Assembly (NCBI GenBank): GCA_016785225.1
Contig: JAFBJZ010000665.1
Coordinates: forward strand, 2,790,001 to 2,854,000
From: Psettodes erumei
Taxonomy: Eukaryota > Chordata > Actinopteri > Pleuronectiformes > Psettodidae
Length of the DNA: 64,000 bases
Reading direction: 5' to 3'
How positions within the stretch are numbered: position 1 is the stretch's first letter; each line of letters begins with the position of its first letter. This document shows positions 38,814-51,800 of this stretch, in pieces. The notes below the pieces were generated by a model. The model saw only the letters and a list, made by a program, of their open reading frames with translations. It was not told the DNA's origin and did no database searches. The translations under genes and the position numbers were made by a program.

Positions 38814-41800
38814 TCAGAGGTTTGTCTGAATGGGAGGTTTTTCAGGTAGACAGATGTTGGAGCTGATGACAGCCAAGTCTGGATATTGGTCTCTTCCTCC
38901 CCTCTCATGATATGACATTTTTGATATCTTATCCAGGCTGTATGGAGTGATGGATAGTTTCAGTTTCTGTTGGAGAAACGTGCCAATAACATTAATACAC
39001 AACTTGATTTTACATTACAAGATGAACATTACAAGGTATTAAATGGAGCTTTTTGAATGGAGAAAAGGCACATAGTAAATGTAGGTCACCTGTGTGAATG
39101 AGCCAGGCAGCAACCACAATGTGTGAATGGCTCCTAAAGGAATCCAGATGATGGAGGCCATGGCAATGATCCACCCCACCCCCTGAGCCCAGGGAGGGAA
39201 GACATAGTCCTCATAGCGGGCCGGTTTGAACTGGATGATAGCAAAAATGAGGATAACCTGCAGGAAGAAACAGTTTTGCTTTAGAGAGGAAAAAAAAATC
39301 TTAATCCTGCTGACATAACAAATAAGAGAGCCTTGTAACTTACAGTGATCAGCACAGGATCAACTATTAGCCAACACAGTCTGAAGAAGATATTTGCTCT
39401 TCTTCCAGTCATCTCCTCTAGGTTGTCTGAAAGTCGATTCACACCTGCAAGGGGAAAGTTCTTTAGACAAACCTTCAGCCATGCAATTTGTATTTGCATG
39501 TTGAAAGTATTAACAGTATTGTGGCCATGAAAATAATTCCATATGGCCATAAAATTTGTAAGGTAATTGGTCTATTTTGTGTGATGACATTAACCGGCCA
39601 CTAAAGAAAGGAGTACGGCTGAGTGTGTTTTTCCTCACCATAACACCAACAGATGGCTAGAACCTCAAAAAAAGCAAGAAAAATGATGGACACTATGGCA
39701 GTGTAATGGTCCATCAGCTGGAAAACATAGATTCCCACCTGGACAGAGAGAGAACCATTAAGAGACACGAGTGGAAGCACAGCTGGGTCAGGTGCTATGG
39801 ATACTTGAGGTCCATGATGTTCACTCCTCCTGTGAAGGCCTCACAACATGGGTTAACAGTCACAAATAAGTAACCAAAAAGTTAATAAATAAATAAAATG
39901 CATGGCTCTTTCGATAAACGCTCCAAGGCACACTATGGGATTTGTGTGAGTTTAACATGTGTTTATTTTATATGGCAGAAAATGGTTAAAACGACCTACG
40001 AGTGTATTACTCTAATGAACTAAGTGGTAAGCTGGTTCCATTTCAGCGTATAAGCCTGTTGGTCAAAAAAAGGGAAATGAAGCAGGCATTATTAATATAA
40101 GGAAGAATAAAGGAGGAGGAAAGAAAGTGAATGTTTTTTCTGTGCTTTTCTTACTTTTTTGACACTGTTTAACCCATTTTAACTCATGAGTGAACAGGGC
40201 AAGAGCCATTCTTTCAGCGAACAGGCTCTTACAGTTCAGTTTTCATTTGGTTAAAAGACCGCCAAGAAATTAGAGCCAAAGTCAGTACCTGCATGACGCA
40301 AGGAATTCCTAAAAGGCAGGCTGTACAACAAACAGCGAGCACAAACAGCTCCTTCCGCTTGAAAAATGTAATCAGTTGTTGATAGAATGCATCCAAGAGA
40401 CTGGTCACCATCACTTCAACCATTGCAAACTGTGAAAAAAAGAAAAGAAAACTTAGTTATAATGTAGCTCTTTAGGATATTTGCAAATAATTGCTGTTGT
40501 TTTTTTTCTGTAGATTATCACAAGAGTTGCAGTGTTGTTTCCTCGATTTCCAGCTTAACTACCTCACTGTCCAGTCCAAGGAGGAGCAGCATGAAGAAGA
40601 ACATCACAGCCCACGGCATGCTGGCAAAGGCTTGTGGGTAAACAACATAAACCAGTCCTGGACCTGGATATACGAGATGTCAGTGCAGGATTACTACAAA
40701 AGTAAATCATGACCCTTCATCAGAATAAAATGAAGCATTAAATCATGAAAAGGTCATCAAGTTGAAAGTGCAAATAACTTCACTTTTCTATATGTAACAA
40801 AACACTAATATTGTTACACATTTATGTTAAAATTCACGCATTAAAAAAGTTTTAATTTCGTTTTCTACCTGTCAAGTTTGGGCCTTCAATATGTGGAACG
40901 TTTGAGACGGAGGCTCTGTACCCTTACGGTCATTTTTAGGGGTTCACCTCCTGACAAACGGGGTCTCCTGCCCTGACTTTTAGGGATAATCGTCATTTTA
41001 TAAACGCCTACGTTTTCTTGCTAGCTTAAAGTTTGTGTTTGAGGCTACTGCGTTTTATTAAATTTGTGGAGAGGCTCAATACATGTAAACGCCTGGTTGA
41101 AAGTTTTTTTTTTTTACTCTTCGTTGTCAGGTATGTTTTCCATATTTTAATGCACTGTATTACATATTGGCCTTTTTTGCTGTTGTTGTCCGTGGGAGAG
41201 GGGTTTAAATTTACGTTCACGTCTGAATTGAACTTTTTAAAAATTTACTCTGACACAATAAACAAAAGTAGCCTCCAAATAATTGGTCTGAGCTTTTTCA
41301 TCCTAAACACGACGGTAGATTCCACATGTGACATATAGTCATGGTTGTTACATACATTTCGTAAAAATACCTTTAACAAATGTACCAGGAACAGACGCAT
41401 TGCTTGCATTTATTAAACCCTCACCCAGGTAAGTATCGCATTTTATTGCAGTGAAATTAATTTAATTGATCATAAACAGAGATATTATTCTGCTATCCAG
41501 AAGGGAAGACACTCTCCAAACGAAAATTAAATCAATAATAATATGAAGCTTGAGCTGTTTTTAATCACTAATTAAAAGTCATTTCTTACCATCCACAGCT
41601 AGATCGCTGACAGGAATGCCCTGCAGATAAGACATGTATCCAAAGGCAGAGAAAATGACAAAACCTGCCAGGATGCTGGTGACGGAGTTGACGATGGATA
41701 TAGTCAGAGTGTCCCTGTGGGGAGAGAAGATATATCATCTTTTACTACTGCCCAGAGAATGCTTTTGCCACAGCAGAGGGGTGAAAAGGGAGCAGCTGAT

Positions 41801-44241
41801 GATAATTGGCTTTTTTTTTACTTCAGAACGTTGTTGTTGAAGGAGTTGTAGCTGGACATGGCCAAGAGGGAGCCGAATCCAATCCCGATGGAGTTAAAGA
41901 TCTGAGCTGCAGCGTTCACCCACACCTGAAACACAGCGGCACATTCGTCCAAAACCACTGATCCCTGCTGATCACTGCCGATGCCAATCAACTGTGCCTA
42001 TGCCAACATTAACATATGTAAATCTTTAGCTAAGCCCTCTCCTGTGCCAGTCAGGTTAGACGCAGCCAGTTCCTGGAAGGCTCTCTCTTCTACCTTACCT
42101 CCACTGAGAGCAGTTTTCCCCAGTCTGGCACGATGAAGAAGGTTATTCCATCTAATGCCCCGGGAAGCTGCGCATTATTGACGAGCAAGGCAATGAGGAT
42201 AACGTAGGGGAACAGGGCCGTGAAATACACCACCTACACACAGAAACAAACCAGGTATGTCAGTCACCGTCTGTCCATCAGTCTGTCTCCTTGTCTCAGT
42301 TCTGTCTCTGTTCCCTCACTTTGCCCGTTGATTTCACCCCCTTGAAGATGCAAAGGTAAATGAGAATCCAAGCCAGGAGGAGAGTGAGGAAAAGATCCCA
42401 CCGCATTGCTCCTGTCTCATCCACTCCACTAGTCTGCTCCAGCATCTTATATCTTCGAAGAAGCCAAGAAAGAGACAAGGTAGAAGTTATTCAACTCTCT
42501 TAAGATGATTACATCGCTACGTTAATCCTTACATTGTGCCTCAAAAGTGAACACACCATGGAAATGAATAATTGGGTGGACCACATGGTTCTGCCTCTTA
42601 TATATTTGGTGCTCGGGAATCATTCTGCCCTAAGAGAATGCAAATAGTACTGTAAGGTTAATTTAATGTGTCCTCCCACAGTCCAAGAACTCAGAGTTCC
42701 TACACTTTAAGTCATGTGTGTGCAGAGTCCTCCCTGTCACTGCTGACCAAACAATTTAGACAAAATGAATGATTCCCTAAGCAATCACTTTGTGGAGCGT
42801 GGCATTTGCCAACAAATTATGAAGTGACATTTAACAACCAGTTGCTTGGTTGACACAGTCCATGTAGCAAACAGTGTTGACCCAAGTTTCCATTCCACTC
42901 AGACTTATCCACTACCTGTAGGTTAACAAGTTAATAAGTAAACCACTTTTTAAATGGTGAGGTTTCACTGCATTGTGTGAACAGCGAACTTCAGTCACAG
43001 TGAAAAATGTAGGTTCTTTGTAAAAATCTTCAGCATGTCATCACAGCCTGCTGGAAATGTAACCCCGATTATATTTTCCTCTGCACATTTTACATCAGAC
43101 TTTTGAAGGCGTAAAAAAGTTAAAAGTGGCCTGACATTTCCTCCGCTTACTATTTCTTATCCGTTTTACCTTATCAGTCTTATCTGTAAACTAACTGAAG
43201 TCCCTAACATGAGTGTGATAAGATGCGATTTCAATTCAATTTTATGTTGTGTGTATTGAATTATATATTTATTGCCCCCCCCTCCCCCTGATAAAATCAT
43301 CAGTGATTGTGTTGTACAAACAACCCAGTCTCTTGCCAAACCGCAGCAATGCTGTAATCCTGCTGTTGTAACAGCGCTGCATTGTCCCACACAGTGAAAC
43401 GTACTTGAAGAACTCCTGGCTAGCTGTGGAGGAGTAGCTGCTGTTGGTGGCATGAGTGGTACAGTTAGGCGTGTTCCACGTGTTGTTGCAGTTCTGCCAG
43501 GGCAGCGGTGCCTGGAAGGAGCTGAAGAGATAATAAAGAGCCCAGGTGATGACAACATTGTAGTAGGTGCACATTATGAAGGAGATTGCCACTGATGCCA
43601 TGCCCACTCCTGAGGACAGATAAGAATAGTGTAAAAAAAAAATAATGCACAGTCAGCCATGGGTCAGTTTGGGCACCTTTCAGTGACTGGAAACATTCAT
43701 TCGTGCCGCTTAGTACCTTTTAAGAGTGGGCAGACGTTAGCCAGAGCGTGGACAGGCCCTTTCCTGGTGTACTGACCCACAGTCAGCTCCATGTAGAGCA
43801 GAGGGATCCCCAGCACCACCAGCATGAGCAGGTATGGCACCAGAAAGGCACCTGAGGGGGGAAGTGATGGCGAGTCATGTCACACACGTTTCGCCAGCCA
43901 TGCCAGTTTTATGCTGTCTTTTCAATCTTCGAGCCAAATTTCTTATTATCGCAAACCGTCGTTCCCACCGAGTGCACAGCATGGGACAGAACCTGTGATC
44001 AAGATAATAGGTCGAGCACTTTTCTGCACGATCAGCGCTGCGAACGAAGCGTTTGAAGCCGGGCTCCGTGGCAACACGTTAATGCTAACCTTTGGAATTG
44101 TCTGGCTTTCTCACCTCCTCCACTCCTGTAGCAGAGATAGGGGAACCTCCAAACGTTGCCCAGGCCTACAGCACTACCGATGCCAGCCAGAGTGAACTCT
44201 ATCTGCCTGCTCCATGTGGGTCTGCTGAGGTGTCGATCCAT
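38814..44241 (-). CDS. SLC6-family Na+/Cl- coupled transporter, member not resolved
   Basis: Thirteen coding exons in transcript order: 44115-44241, 43717-43851, 43405-43609, 42320-42452, 42099-42233, 41822-41925, 41590-41714, 40563-40663, 40289-40429, 39639-39738, 39344-39444, 39090-39257, 38814-38966 (575 aa). TM1 has the hallmark GLGNVWRFPY (26-35). Gly at the position of the monoamine-transporter Asp argues against an amine substrate and for an amino acid or GABA-like one. The chloride-site residues Y49, Q253, S257, N289 and S293 keep GAT1 spacing, and D353-S354 match the sodium site in TM8. Extracellular loop 2 carries C128/C137 and sequons N129, N136 and N143. The N-terminus is short (about 10 residues before TM1), and an in-frame TGA lies 24 nt upstream of the ATG. 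I could not assign it to SLC6A1-A20. Confidence 0.9.
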
Positions 44242-45855
44242 GTCTTCTCCCTGTCTAACCGCTCAGTCATCTGGGTCCAAGCTCCATGGAAAAAGGTTGG
44301 CTGTATTTTCAGTGACTCTGAGTGTTATAACCCTTCTTTTTATTGTCCTTAATGATTAGCTTAGCAGAAACGCCACAAAGAGGAAGACGTTTCTCTGACT
44401 TAACAGGTGTCACATAACTCCTCCGATTTGTAGTTTAGAATAATACAGACAACTTACTTGGTGTAAGGCCAAAATGGATCATTTTTAACAGTAAATATGA
44501 ATATAAGCTAGCTGGAAGTGAGAGTGGTTTCCTTGCACTGACAGAACTTCATGTTTTTTTCAAATATTGACAAAGTTGATATTATCTATGAGGTGAAGAA
44601 GCTCAGGCAAAGAAAGGTGAAAAGACATAACTATGAAATTATATTTATACAGATTTTACAGATTACTACTTTGACCACAAACTCCGTGCTCCTCTGTAAC
44701 GCCAAGAGCGTTACAAGAGGAGCGTTTTATGACCAGACTGTGTGACAGAAAATTACATAAATTGTTCTGAGTGAACAAGCTGCATCACAAATCTCAGGTT
44801 GGGGTTATCTGGGATGAGCACACCCCGACTCAGTAGCAATAAGCTTCATGATGAGCAGGGGTGTGCTCAGGGGCTCCTTTAAATGTATAACCATGAAGGA
44901 AAAACAACAAACAATTCCACACAGCAGCTTTATACTGAGCATTTGTCAATTGGCATCCTTGGTTTGCGCTTATTTTTGCAATTAGGCTCATATCCCCATT
45001 TGACATTCACTGATTTCCTCTATTGTGCAGGGTCACTCGTGAAACATATTTATTGTGAAAACGTTTACTTTATTTGTCAAAAGGAGAAACGATCATCACG
45101 AGGTGGACGCCCTCTAAACCCCCCAAGACGTCACGATGCCTCATCAGCAGATGCACGTAATTTAAGGAGGATCTTCATCGCCTGCTTCTTTGGGGCCTTA
45201 TGTTCTTGTCTCCGCCACATCATTAAATCAAGGTGCCAATACTCCTGAGCAGTTCAGCAGGTTGTTGGACCACCCCCACCCAGGGGCCTATCACCGAGTT
45301 CACCCTTAATACAGAGCCAACTCCTTAATGTTTTGATTTTAAGTGCTGCGGTGCTCCGACACATGTCAGAGATGTTGTGCCGCCATGTTAATGATAGCGA
45401 AGTGGTGAGTGGGCTCAAGGCTCTCAGGAAAATTACAGCGACCGCCGCTTGCGTGAGAGGACGTTTAAGCGGCCACGCCTATTTTTACTATTATGAAGTA
45501 GTATCCTCTGCCGTGGAGGAGGGATAGCCGAGAAGCCGCGTCAAGTGACACAAAGTCAGGAGCGGAAATGGGGCAGCGCGAGCTTCAAAGTAAAGTCGCA
45601 ACGTCACGTCCCGCGGCGCGAGTTTTATGTTGAAGGTCCTGAGCGGAAGCTCGCCGTCTCGTTGCGGCCAACGCGACGCACTGGTTACTCGACTCTCTCC
45701 ATTTTGAGGGGCGTGGAGCCACAGTAGGAGTGTTGTGAAGAAAATTGCCGAAAGCTTGTGGGGGGGAAAAAAACGGGAAGAAATTTAGTTTGTAAGTCGA
45801 ATTAGAGTTGTATGCGTCAAGTAGGTGCGGACACGGTTTTCTCCGAGTCGGTAAA
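44242..45855. promoter_or_regulatory. Divergent intergenic region between the SLC6 gene and flot2
   Basis: About 1.6 kb separates the two start codons. The left part is AT-rich with no supported exon; an upstream noncoding SLC6 exon may lie here. From about 45420 the sequence becomes CpG-rich, consistent with the flot2 promoter and 5' UTR. Confidence 0.5.
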
Positions 45856-48800
45856 ATGGGAAACTGCCACACCGTTGGACCAAACGAGGCCCTCGTAGTC
45901 TCAGGTAACGTAAACGCGTTTCGCGCGGTGTGCGTCTCGCCGCTCGGGCTCGGCGAAAGGGCTCGCGGAGCAGACCCCGGGAAAAAATCCCAACACCCAG
46001 CTAACGCTGGCTCCAAAGGTTACTCGCATACGTGTGGTGAAACGGAAGCTAACGTCAAAGTGCTGTCGACAGTCGACAGCCTCCCCCCTCCCTGGCCCCC
46101 CCACACAAGAGAGAAGATCGATGTCTGAAGCGCGCCTTTATATGTCGTTTCTTGGCTCTTAATGACAAACGGGAGACGAGCCGTGACATATCAAACCGAC
46201 GTGTGGGGGATTGTCATCGGGAGTATTTGAGGATATTATGAATGTTATGTTCTGCGAGGCCATTAGAAAGCGCCCTGTTTGCACTGTTTCATATGATTTT
46301 TAAATGGACCAAATCCTACCATGTTTGTGTTTTGGATCAGTTTTGCCCTCACTTTGGTTTGGAAGCGTAACATTTGCCTGCGGAAGTGCTCTCGTTCGTC
46401 CACTTCATTATACGAAATCATCCATGAGCCAACCGTTTGTAGGATTATAGGGAAGATGATCCCTGTTTCCCTTTTATGTTTTGGTGACTTCCTGTTTTTT
46501 TTTCCCCATCAAACGCCACCGCTGAGCCAAAACTCTCACTTGTGAATCATGATCTGTTCAAACCTACTGTCCCAAGTCTGTCAGTGCAGGGAGGCTGGAC
46601 TCATACGTCTTTTCTATTTTATATCTGCATGTGAGCGGTGGCGGGAGGCTCTCTGCAGCAGAGGGAATGATGTTACAGCTCCGTTAATGAAGTTACACGG
46701 GAACAGCTGATAAATACGCATGGTTTCAGTCTGTTCTGCTGCACATCCCAGCAGCCAACACTCAGGACACCGGGCACTCGGAGCTTCTCTCAGTCTCAGG
46801 GGCCCCTCATATAAAAACTCAGAGGCCAGCGCAAATCCAGCGCCCACGGACTGGCGCTGGATTTGGTTTTAATTAAAATTCTCTGCCGCGTTTCAGGAAA
46901 CTAACATCTGAGAGTAAAATCTCAGATCAAAACGCTCATGTTGTAATTCCTATCTCATCAAGAAAGAACAAAACTACGTGTCATGTTGTTGCATTCTCCG
47001 TTGATCTGATATGGATCCCTGGAAAAAAAATCCAAACCGTGCCTCATTTTTTTTTTTTTTAAAAGGGCTTTGATAGTGCAGTGCGCAGGAGGTTGGGAGC
47101 GCTCCTCTCTCACTTAATCTGCTGTGGCTGTCGCTCCACTCGTGATCAACACAAAACAGAAACAGCTTTGGGATTTTCCGCTGTGAGCAAATCTTTTTCA
47201 GAGCGCGTCGCCACCGCGCCGAGGGCCGTAGACTGAGAGCAGAGGCGAGCGAGCACGAGTCGCGCGGCCTGATCCCCAAGATCGGTTCATCCCCTCGGTG
47301 TCGAAAGAAATGACTTTCTGGTATTTTTGATGAGGATGTGGGCCAAAGCACACTTTTCTTCATCGACCTATAGTGAAGTACAGGAAACAACTCCACCTTC
47401 ATATCATTGCATCAACAAAATTGAAGTTGACAGGATTTTTTTCTTTCTTTTTTTTTTTTCTTTTTTTTTTGGCTTGCGTGAGCTCTCATTCATGAAGCCC
47501 CTCCCCCCTTTGCTGTGAAGCGAATGCAGTCAGGAATCTCAGTTATGTCAGTGGCGGACTGGAGCGACTGGTGTGTAGCTCCTATTGGTCCGCAGCCTGC
47601 CACTTTAGCTGCCAGTGGCATTTGGCAGGAGTCAGGTGGATTTTAATAGTAAAAGCCCGTCCAACCCTCATTCCTTTGTCGAAATACCCCTCCTGACAGG
47701 CACAGAGATCACATCGTAAAACAGCCTGTCCAAAAATAAAACCCTTGTGTTTTACACTTTGCTCATGGTCCGTGTCTGGTCAGAACTTCAGGGGTCAATA
47801 AAGGAAAAGGCAAAAATGAAAGTGAGTGGATTCATTAAGATAAAGTCCTTTTGAAAGGAGTCACCGTCATGAATTGGAGTTGACAGTATCGCTCAGCTTT
47901 CCAAGTGCTCTGCACAACGTAATGCTACCGTTTCCTGTTGAACATTGTTCAGCCACGTCCGGAAACTACGCGCTCCGGGAGCCAGATCTCTGCTGTGGAC
48001 CTGACGACTCCTCGGCACAGCGTTACCCCAAAAGATGTTTAAAAGAGCAGTCCCGTATGACGGGAATGTTGTGGGAACGTGGCGGCGATGCGGGTCGCCC
48101 GTAAAGATAGCCCCGCTCCTCCCCCTCCCCTGTCTGTCAGTTAACGCCTGGCAGCTGGGAATGTCACACGAAACGCTCGAGATTAAACTATCAGCCCGAA
48201 CGGGATGGATGTGTGTCGCCTGACCAGAGCTGCGTCTCATCTGGGAAGATCTGGCGTCCGCTTTAAAACTGTTGTTACTATCCCCAGTTTGAAATTGGAC
48301 ACCTGCGCCGCATTCATTGTCTCCCTGAGTGAAACACAAGAAGTGCGTGTGATTGTGTAGGAAGAGCTGTTTGTTTTTGAGTTGCTGTAGGCGCGGACGA
48401 CTCCGCGAGGAGCGCGGTTTGCATTAAATCACACCAGTCACCGCCAGCTGATAAACCGTACGCTGATGAAGACGCGATGAGGTAGATCACCAGTGTGCCG
48501 GTGGGAGAGGGTGGAAGTGGCAGCAGAAAGCAGGGCCGAGCTGCTTCCTGCTAATGGAACGCCACATGTACAGAAACTGTGGGGTCACTGCGGTTGGAAG
48601 ATGTGAGCGCCACTTGATTTTTATGGCTTTCTGCACAGCACGTGATCGCCTTCCTCTGAAACTACCTGCAGAATGTGGAAACTAGGGCACCGTGTGATCG
48701 CTTTGTCTTTCTCACAGCTTGACATGAAATCCACTGCCACAGTTCGATGTTATGTTTATATTATATATATACTTGCTTTGTATTCATGTATGTGTTAAAT

Positions 48801-51800
48801 GATCTGCATAAAGAATATTGTTTTCCAGCTGTTTTAAAAACCTGTTAAGGTTGTTGGCTGGTGATGAGAAAAAGGTCCAGTCAAGGTCCAAGTCTCGTTG
48901 TGCTTGTATGCGGCCTTTTGCGTTCGGCCTCGTTCCTGTCCCAGCTATCGTCGACTGAGGCTGCTCCTGTTTTTGTGTGTTGATTTTTTTTTTTTTTTTT
49001 TTTTTTTGGCTTGTTTAATTGCAGCCGTGTGACCTGAGTCTTATCTGTGTCGTTTCAAAGGCGGCTGCTGCGGCTCTGATCAGAAGACGTACGTGGTGGG
49101 AGGCTGGGCATGGGCCTGGTGGCTCATCTCTGACATCCAGAGGTAAGACCTGTCTGCTCTGGCTCCAAACCGGAGACAAAGCGGCGACGTCCCTCAGGGC
49201 CACGGAGTCTCAGGCGGCACGTCGCCCGCGAGCCCAGTCAGGAAAGAGCAGGGTATCTGCAGGGCCGCAGAAGAAAACCTCCTCAGCTCCAAAGTTCTAC
49301 TTTCCACCATTCAGTAACAGGTTCATTGACACTGCAGATAGGACAAAATGAGCAGTCCTCTGAACAATATACACAAATATATATCTTTGTCAAACATTTC
49401 AAAATACTTTATCTTCGCTTCAACATAATAACACTGGATCTACAAGTCCCCAAGTAGCTTCTGGTGACTTCCTGACTTTTGTTCTGATGCCACCAGTGGG
49501 AACAAATCTTCCACAGATTTATCAGAATCTACAGACCGGTCTGTCGTTACGTTTGCCGAGTGCGTTCGTGCTCTGCAGCAGTCCATGTCTTTCCGTATTG
49601 GACACTTGGACACTTGGTGAGCTTTTGTTGAGCGCCGGCCTCGGGCCACGCGTGCGAACATGCTGCAGCTCATCATATTTAGATGTGATGAGACGCAATT
49701 AAAGGAAAAGGCTGGTCACTGCCAACAAACCCAATGAAAAGTACAAGACAGCAGTGAATTGGTTCTTTGTCTGCGCAGCCCAAAGCCTGACATGTACATT
49801 TATTTATTTATTATATATTATCATTAATACATCCAGCAGAAACAAATGGGCTTTTTGTGTCAGACAGACGGAAAGTTCTGGGAGAAGGACAAAATCAGCG
49901 CATTGTTCATTTGAGTATTTTCATGGGCTTTGTTAACTATAAGGAAAATAATAAGCACTAATGCCCAACTTATATTTAAATATTTAAGAACAAAAAGGTT
50001 GGTTTTTTTTAGGTCATTTTTTCACTTTTCAACTTGACTGTTCATGTCAACACGGCGTTGAAACGCAGCTGTTTTTAAGTCTGGCCCTGCAGATGCCCTT
50101 ATCCAGCCCCCCCCCCCTCCCCGGAGCATAAACAAGTTAGGGTGAACTGAAACAAACACCGTCAGTATTAACAACTACTGTTTAACAGACGCGTAAACAC
50201 AGCGGCTCGTCGCTGCGCGCCGACGCGAAGCGCAGCGCCGCCCGGCCGGCTTCAGAGACGACACCGGAAAAGGAAATAAATATGGTTCGGAAAACAGAGA
50301 GGTCTGGGAAAGTTTAATGACAAAATATTATACAGCTGTACAAAAGAGAAACAAAATACCTGTTTACTTTGTAGTGTTACGAACTACGATTTGAACCACC
50401 CATTAAAAAAAAAAAATAAAAAATAACCGAAGAAGAAGTTGCATTTAACAAAATGCCCAAACATTTCCCATGTGAAATCTCACAGCTGCTGGATTGATGT
50501 CGTGAATCAGCTGTTATTTGCAGCAGGGCTGTTTACGCACTCTGGGCTGTCCTGTGACCAGCTGAGTGATCGCAAATTTAGACTGAGCTCTAAACTCTGC
50601 TTTCTTCAGTCTATTTATTTTTTTGCTCACGAGCCTAAACTGCAGTGATTTTCCAAACATCGTCCAGTAATCTCGCGCAAACGAACTAACCTGCGATAAC
50701 GGTCCCTGTCTCTGGAGCCGCGGGATGTACGTGATGTGTTACCGAGTGTCTGCCTGCCTCTTCCTTTCTACTCTGCTAACCTGCTTTGCTCTGTCCGGTG
50801 TCGGCCTCGACCCGTCTCAGCCCCCGTGTGTCTCCCTCAGGTTCCCCATTTCCCATTAAGCGCGGCCCTTTGTCGTCAGTTGCCGGGAAACGCAACGGTA
50901 GCGACGACGACATAGAGCCGATGCACGTCTGGAGTCGTAGATCCCCACTTAGCGGCGAGCTGTCCCAGGAGTCCCCTCGCCTCCGTTTTGAACTCTGCGT
51001 TTTGGTCACGTGCAGTTTGGCCCAACGTTTCTGACGCTGTCTCGGAGGAGGGGAACGGGAGCGATGCCCCCCGCTCCTCTTCAGAGCAGCGAGCGCTCCG
51101 GCTAAAAGCCCCGTGTGCATAAGCTAGTAGCTGGACAGCGCTGTAAAAACAGGGCGGTGGGGTGCGGCTTCCCGCTCGTACTGCAGTAATCACGTTAACG
51201 TCCAAGCCCGTGACTCATTGATTCAATTCTTGTGGACAGAAAGCGGAGGGAGAGCTTTTAACCAGAGAGTCTTCGGCCCGAGTGCTGCTGCAGTCAGCCT
51301 CCCATATCTTTTGACTCCAACAACAAGGCAGCGTTTTTTTTTTCCCCCCACACAATCTCACACAAACAGCCAGATTAGCGGTGAAGTCGAGGAGAGGAAT
51401 GTTTGTAACGGGCATTCCTGCGCTAATGTAATCTTGGGGAGAGTCACTGGGGTCGAGGTCCCTGTCAACACCAACTGGAGTTTTCTTCTGCGGACGTTGC
51501 TCTATGTCCCTGTTTATTCAAATACAAATGGAGCCTTGACAGTTCTGCTTCTGTCAGATGTGAGATGCCACCAGCAGCACCTGCCTGCATTTTAAAAACT
51601 CCGGGGCTAAAACCAGCAAAACAGGAGGTCAGGTCGTCCCCACCCCTCCCCACCCCCAACCCCCCCTTCGTCCTTCCTTTTTGACCTTGGTTACTGACAT
51701 TCCTAACAGCTGTTGTACAACTTACTGTTTTGCCTCTGCTATTCCCGCTGCCTACCTGCCTGCGTAGAATGTCTCTGGAGGTTATGACCATCCTCTGTCG

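Noticed and set aside
45585..46016. 143-codon minus-strand frame across flot2 exon 1
   Set aside because: Antisense to a recognised exon and CpG promoter; no domain seen.
47893..48339. 148-codon minus-strand frame in flot2 intron 1
   Set aside because: No recognisable features or splice signals.
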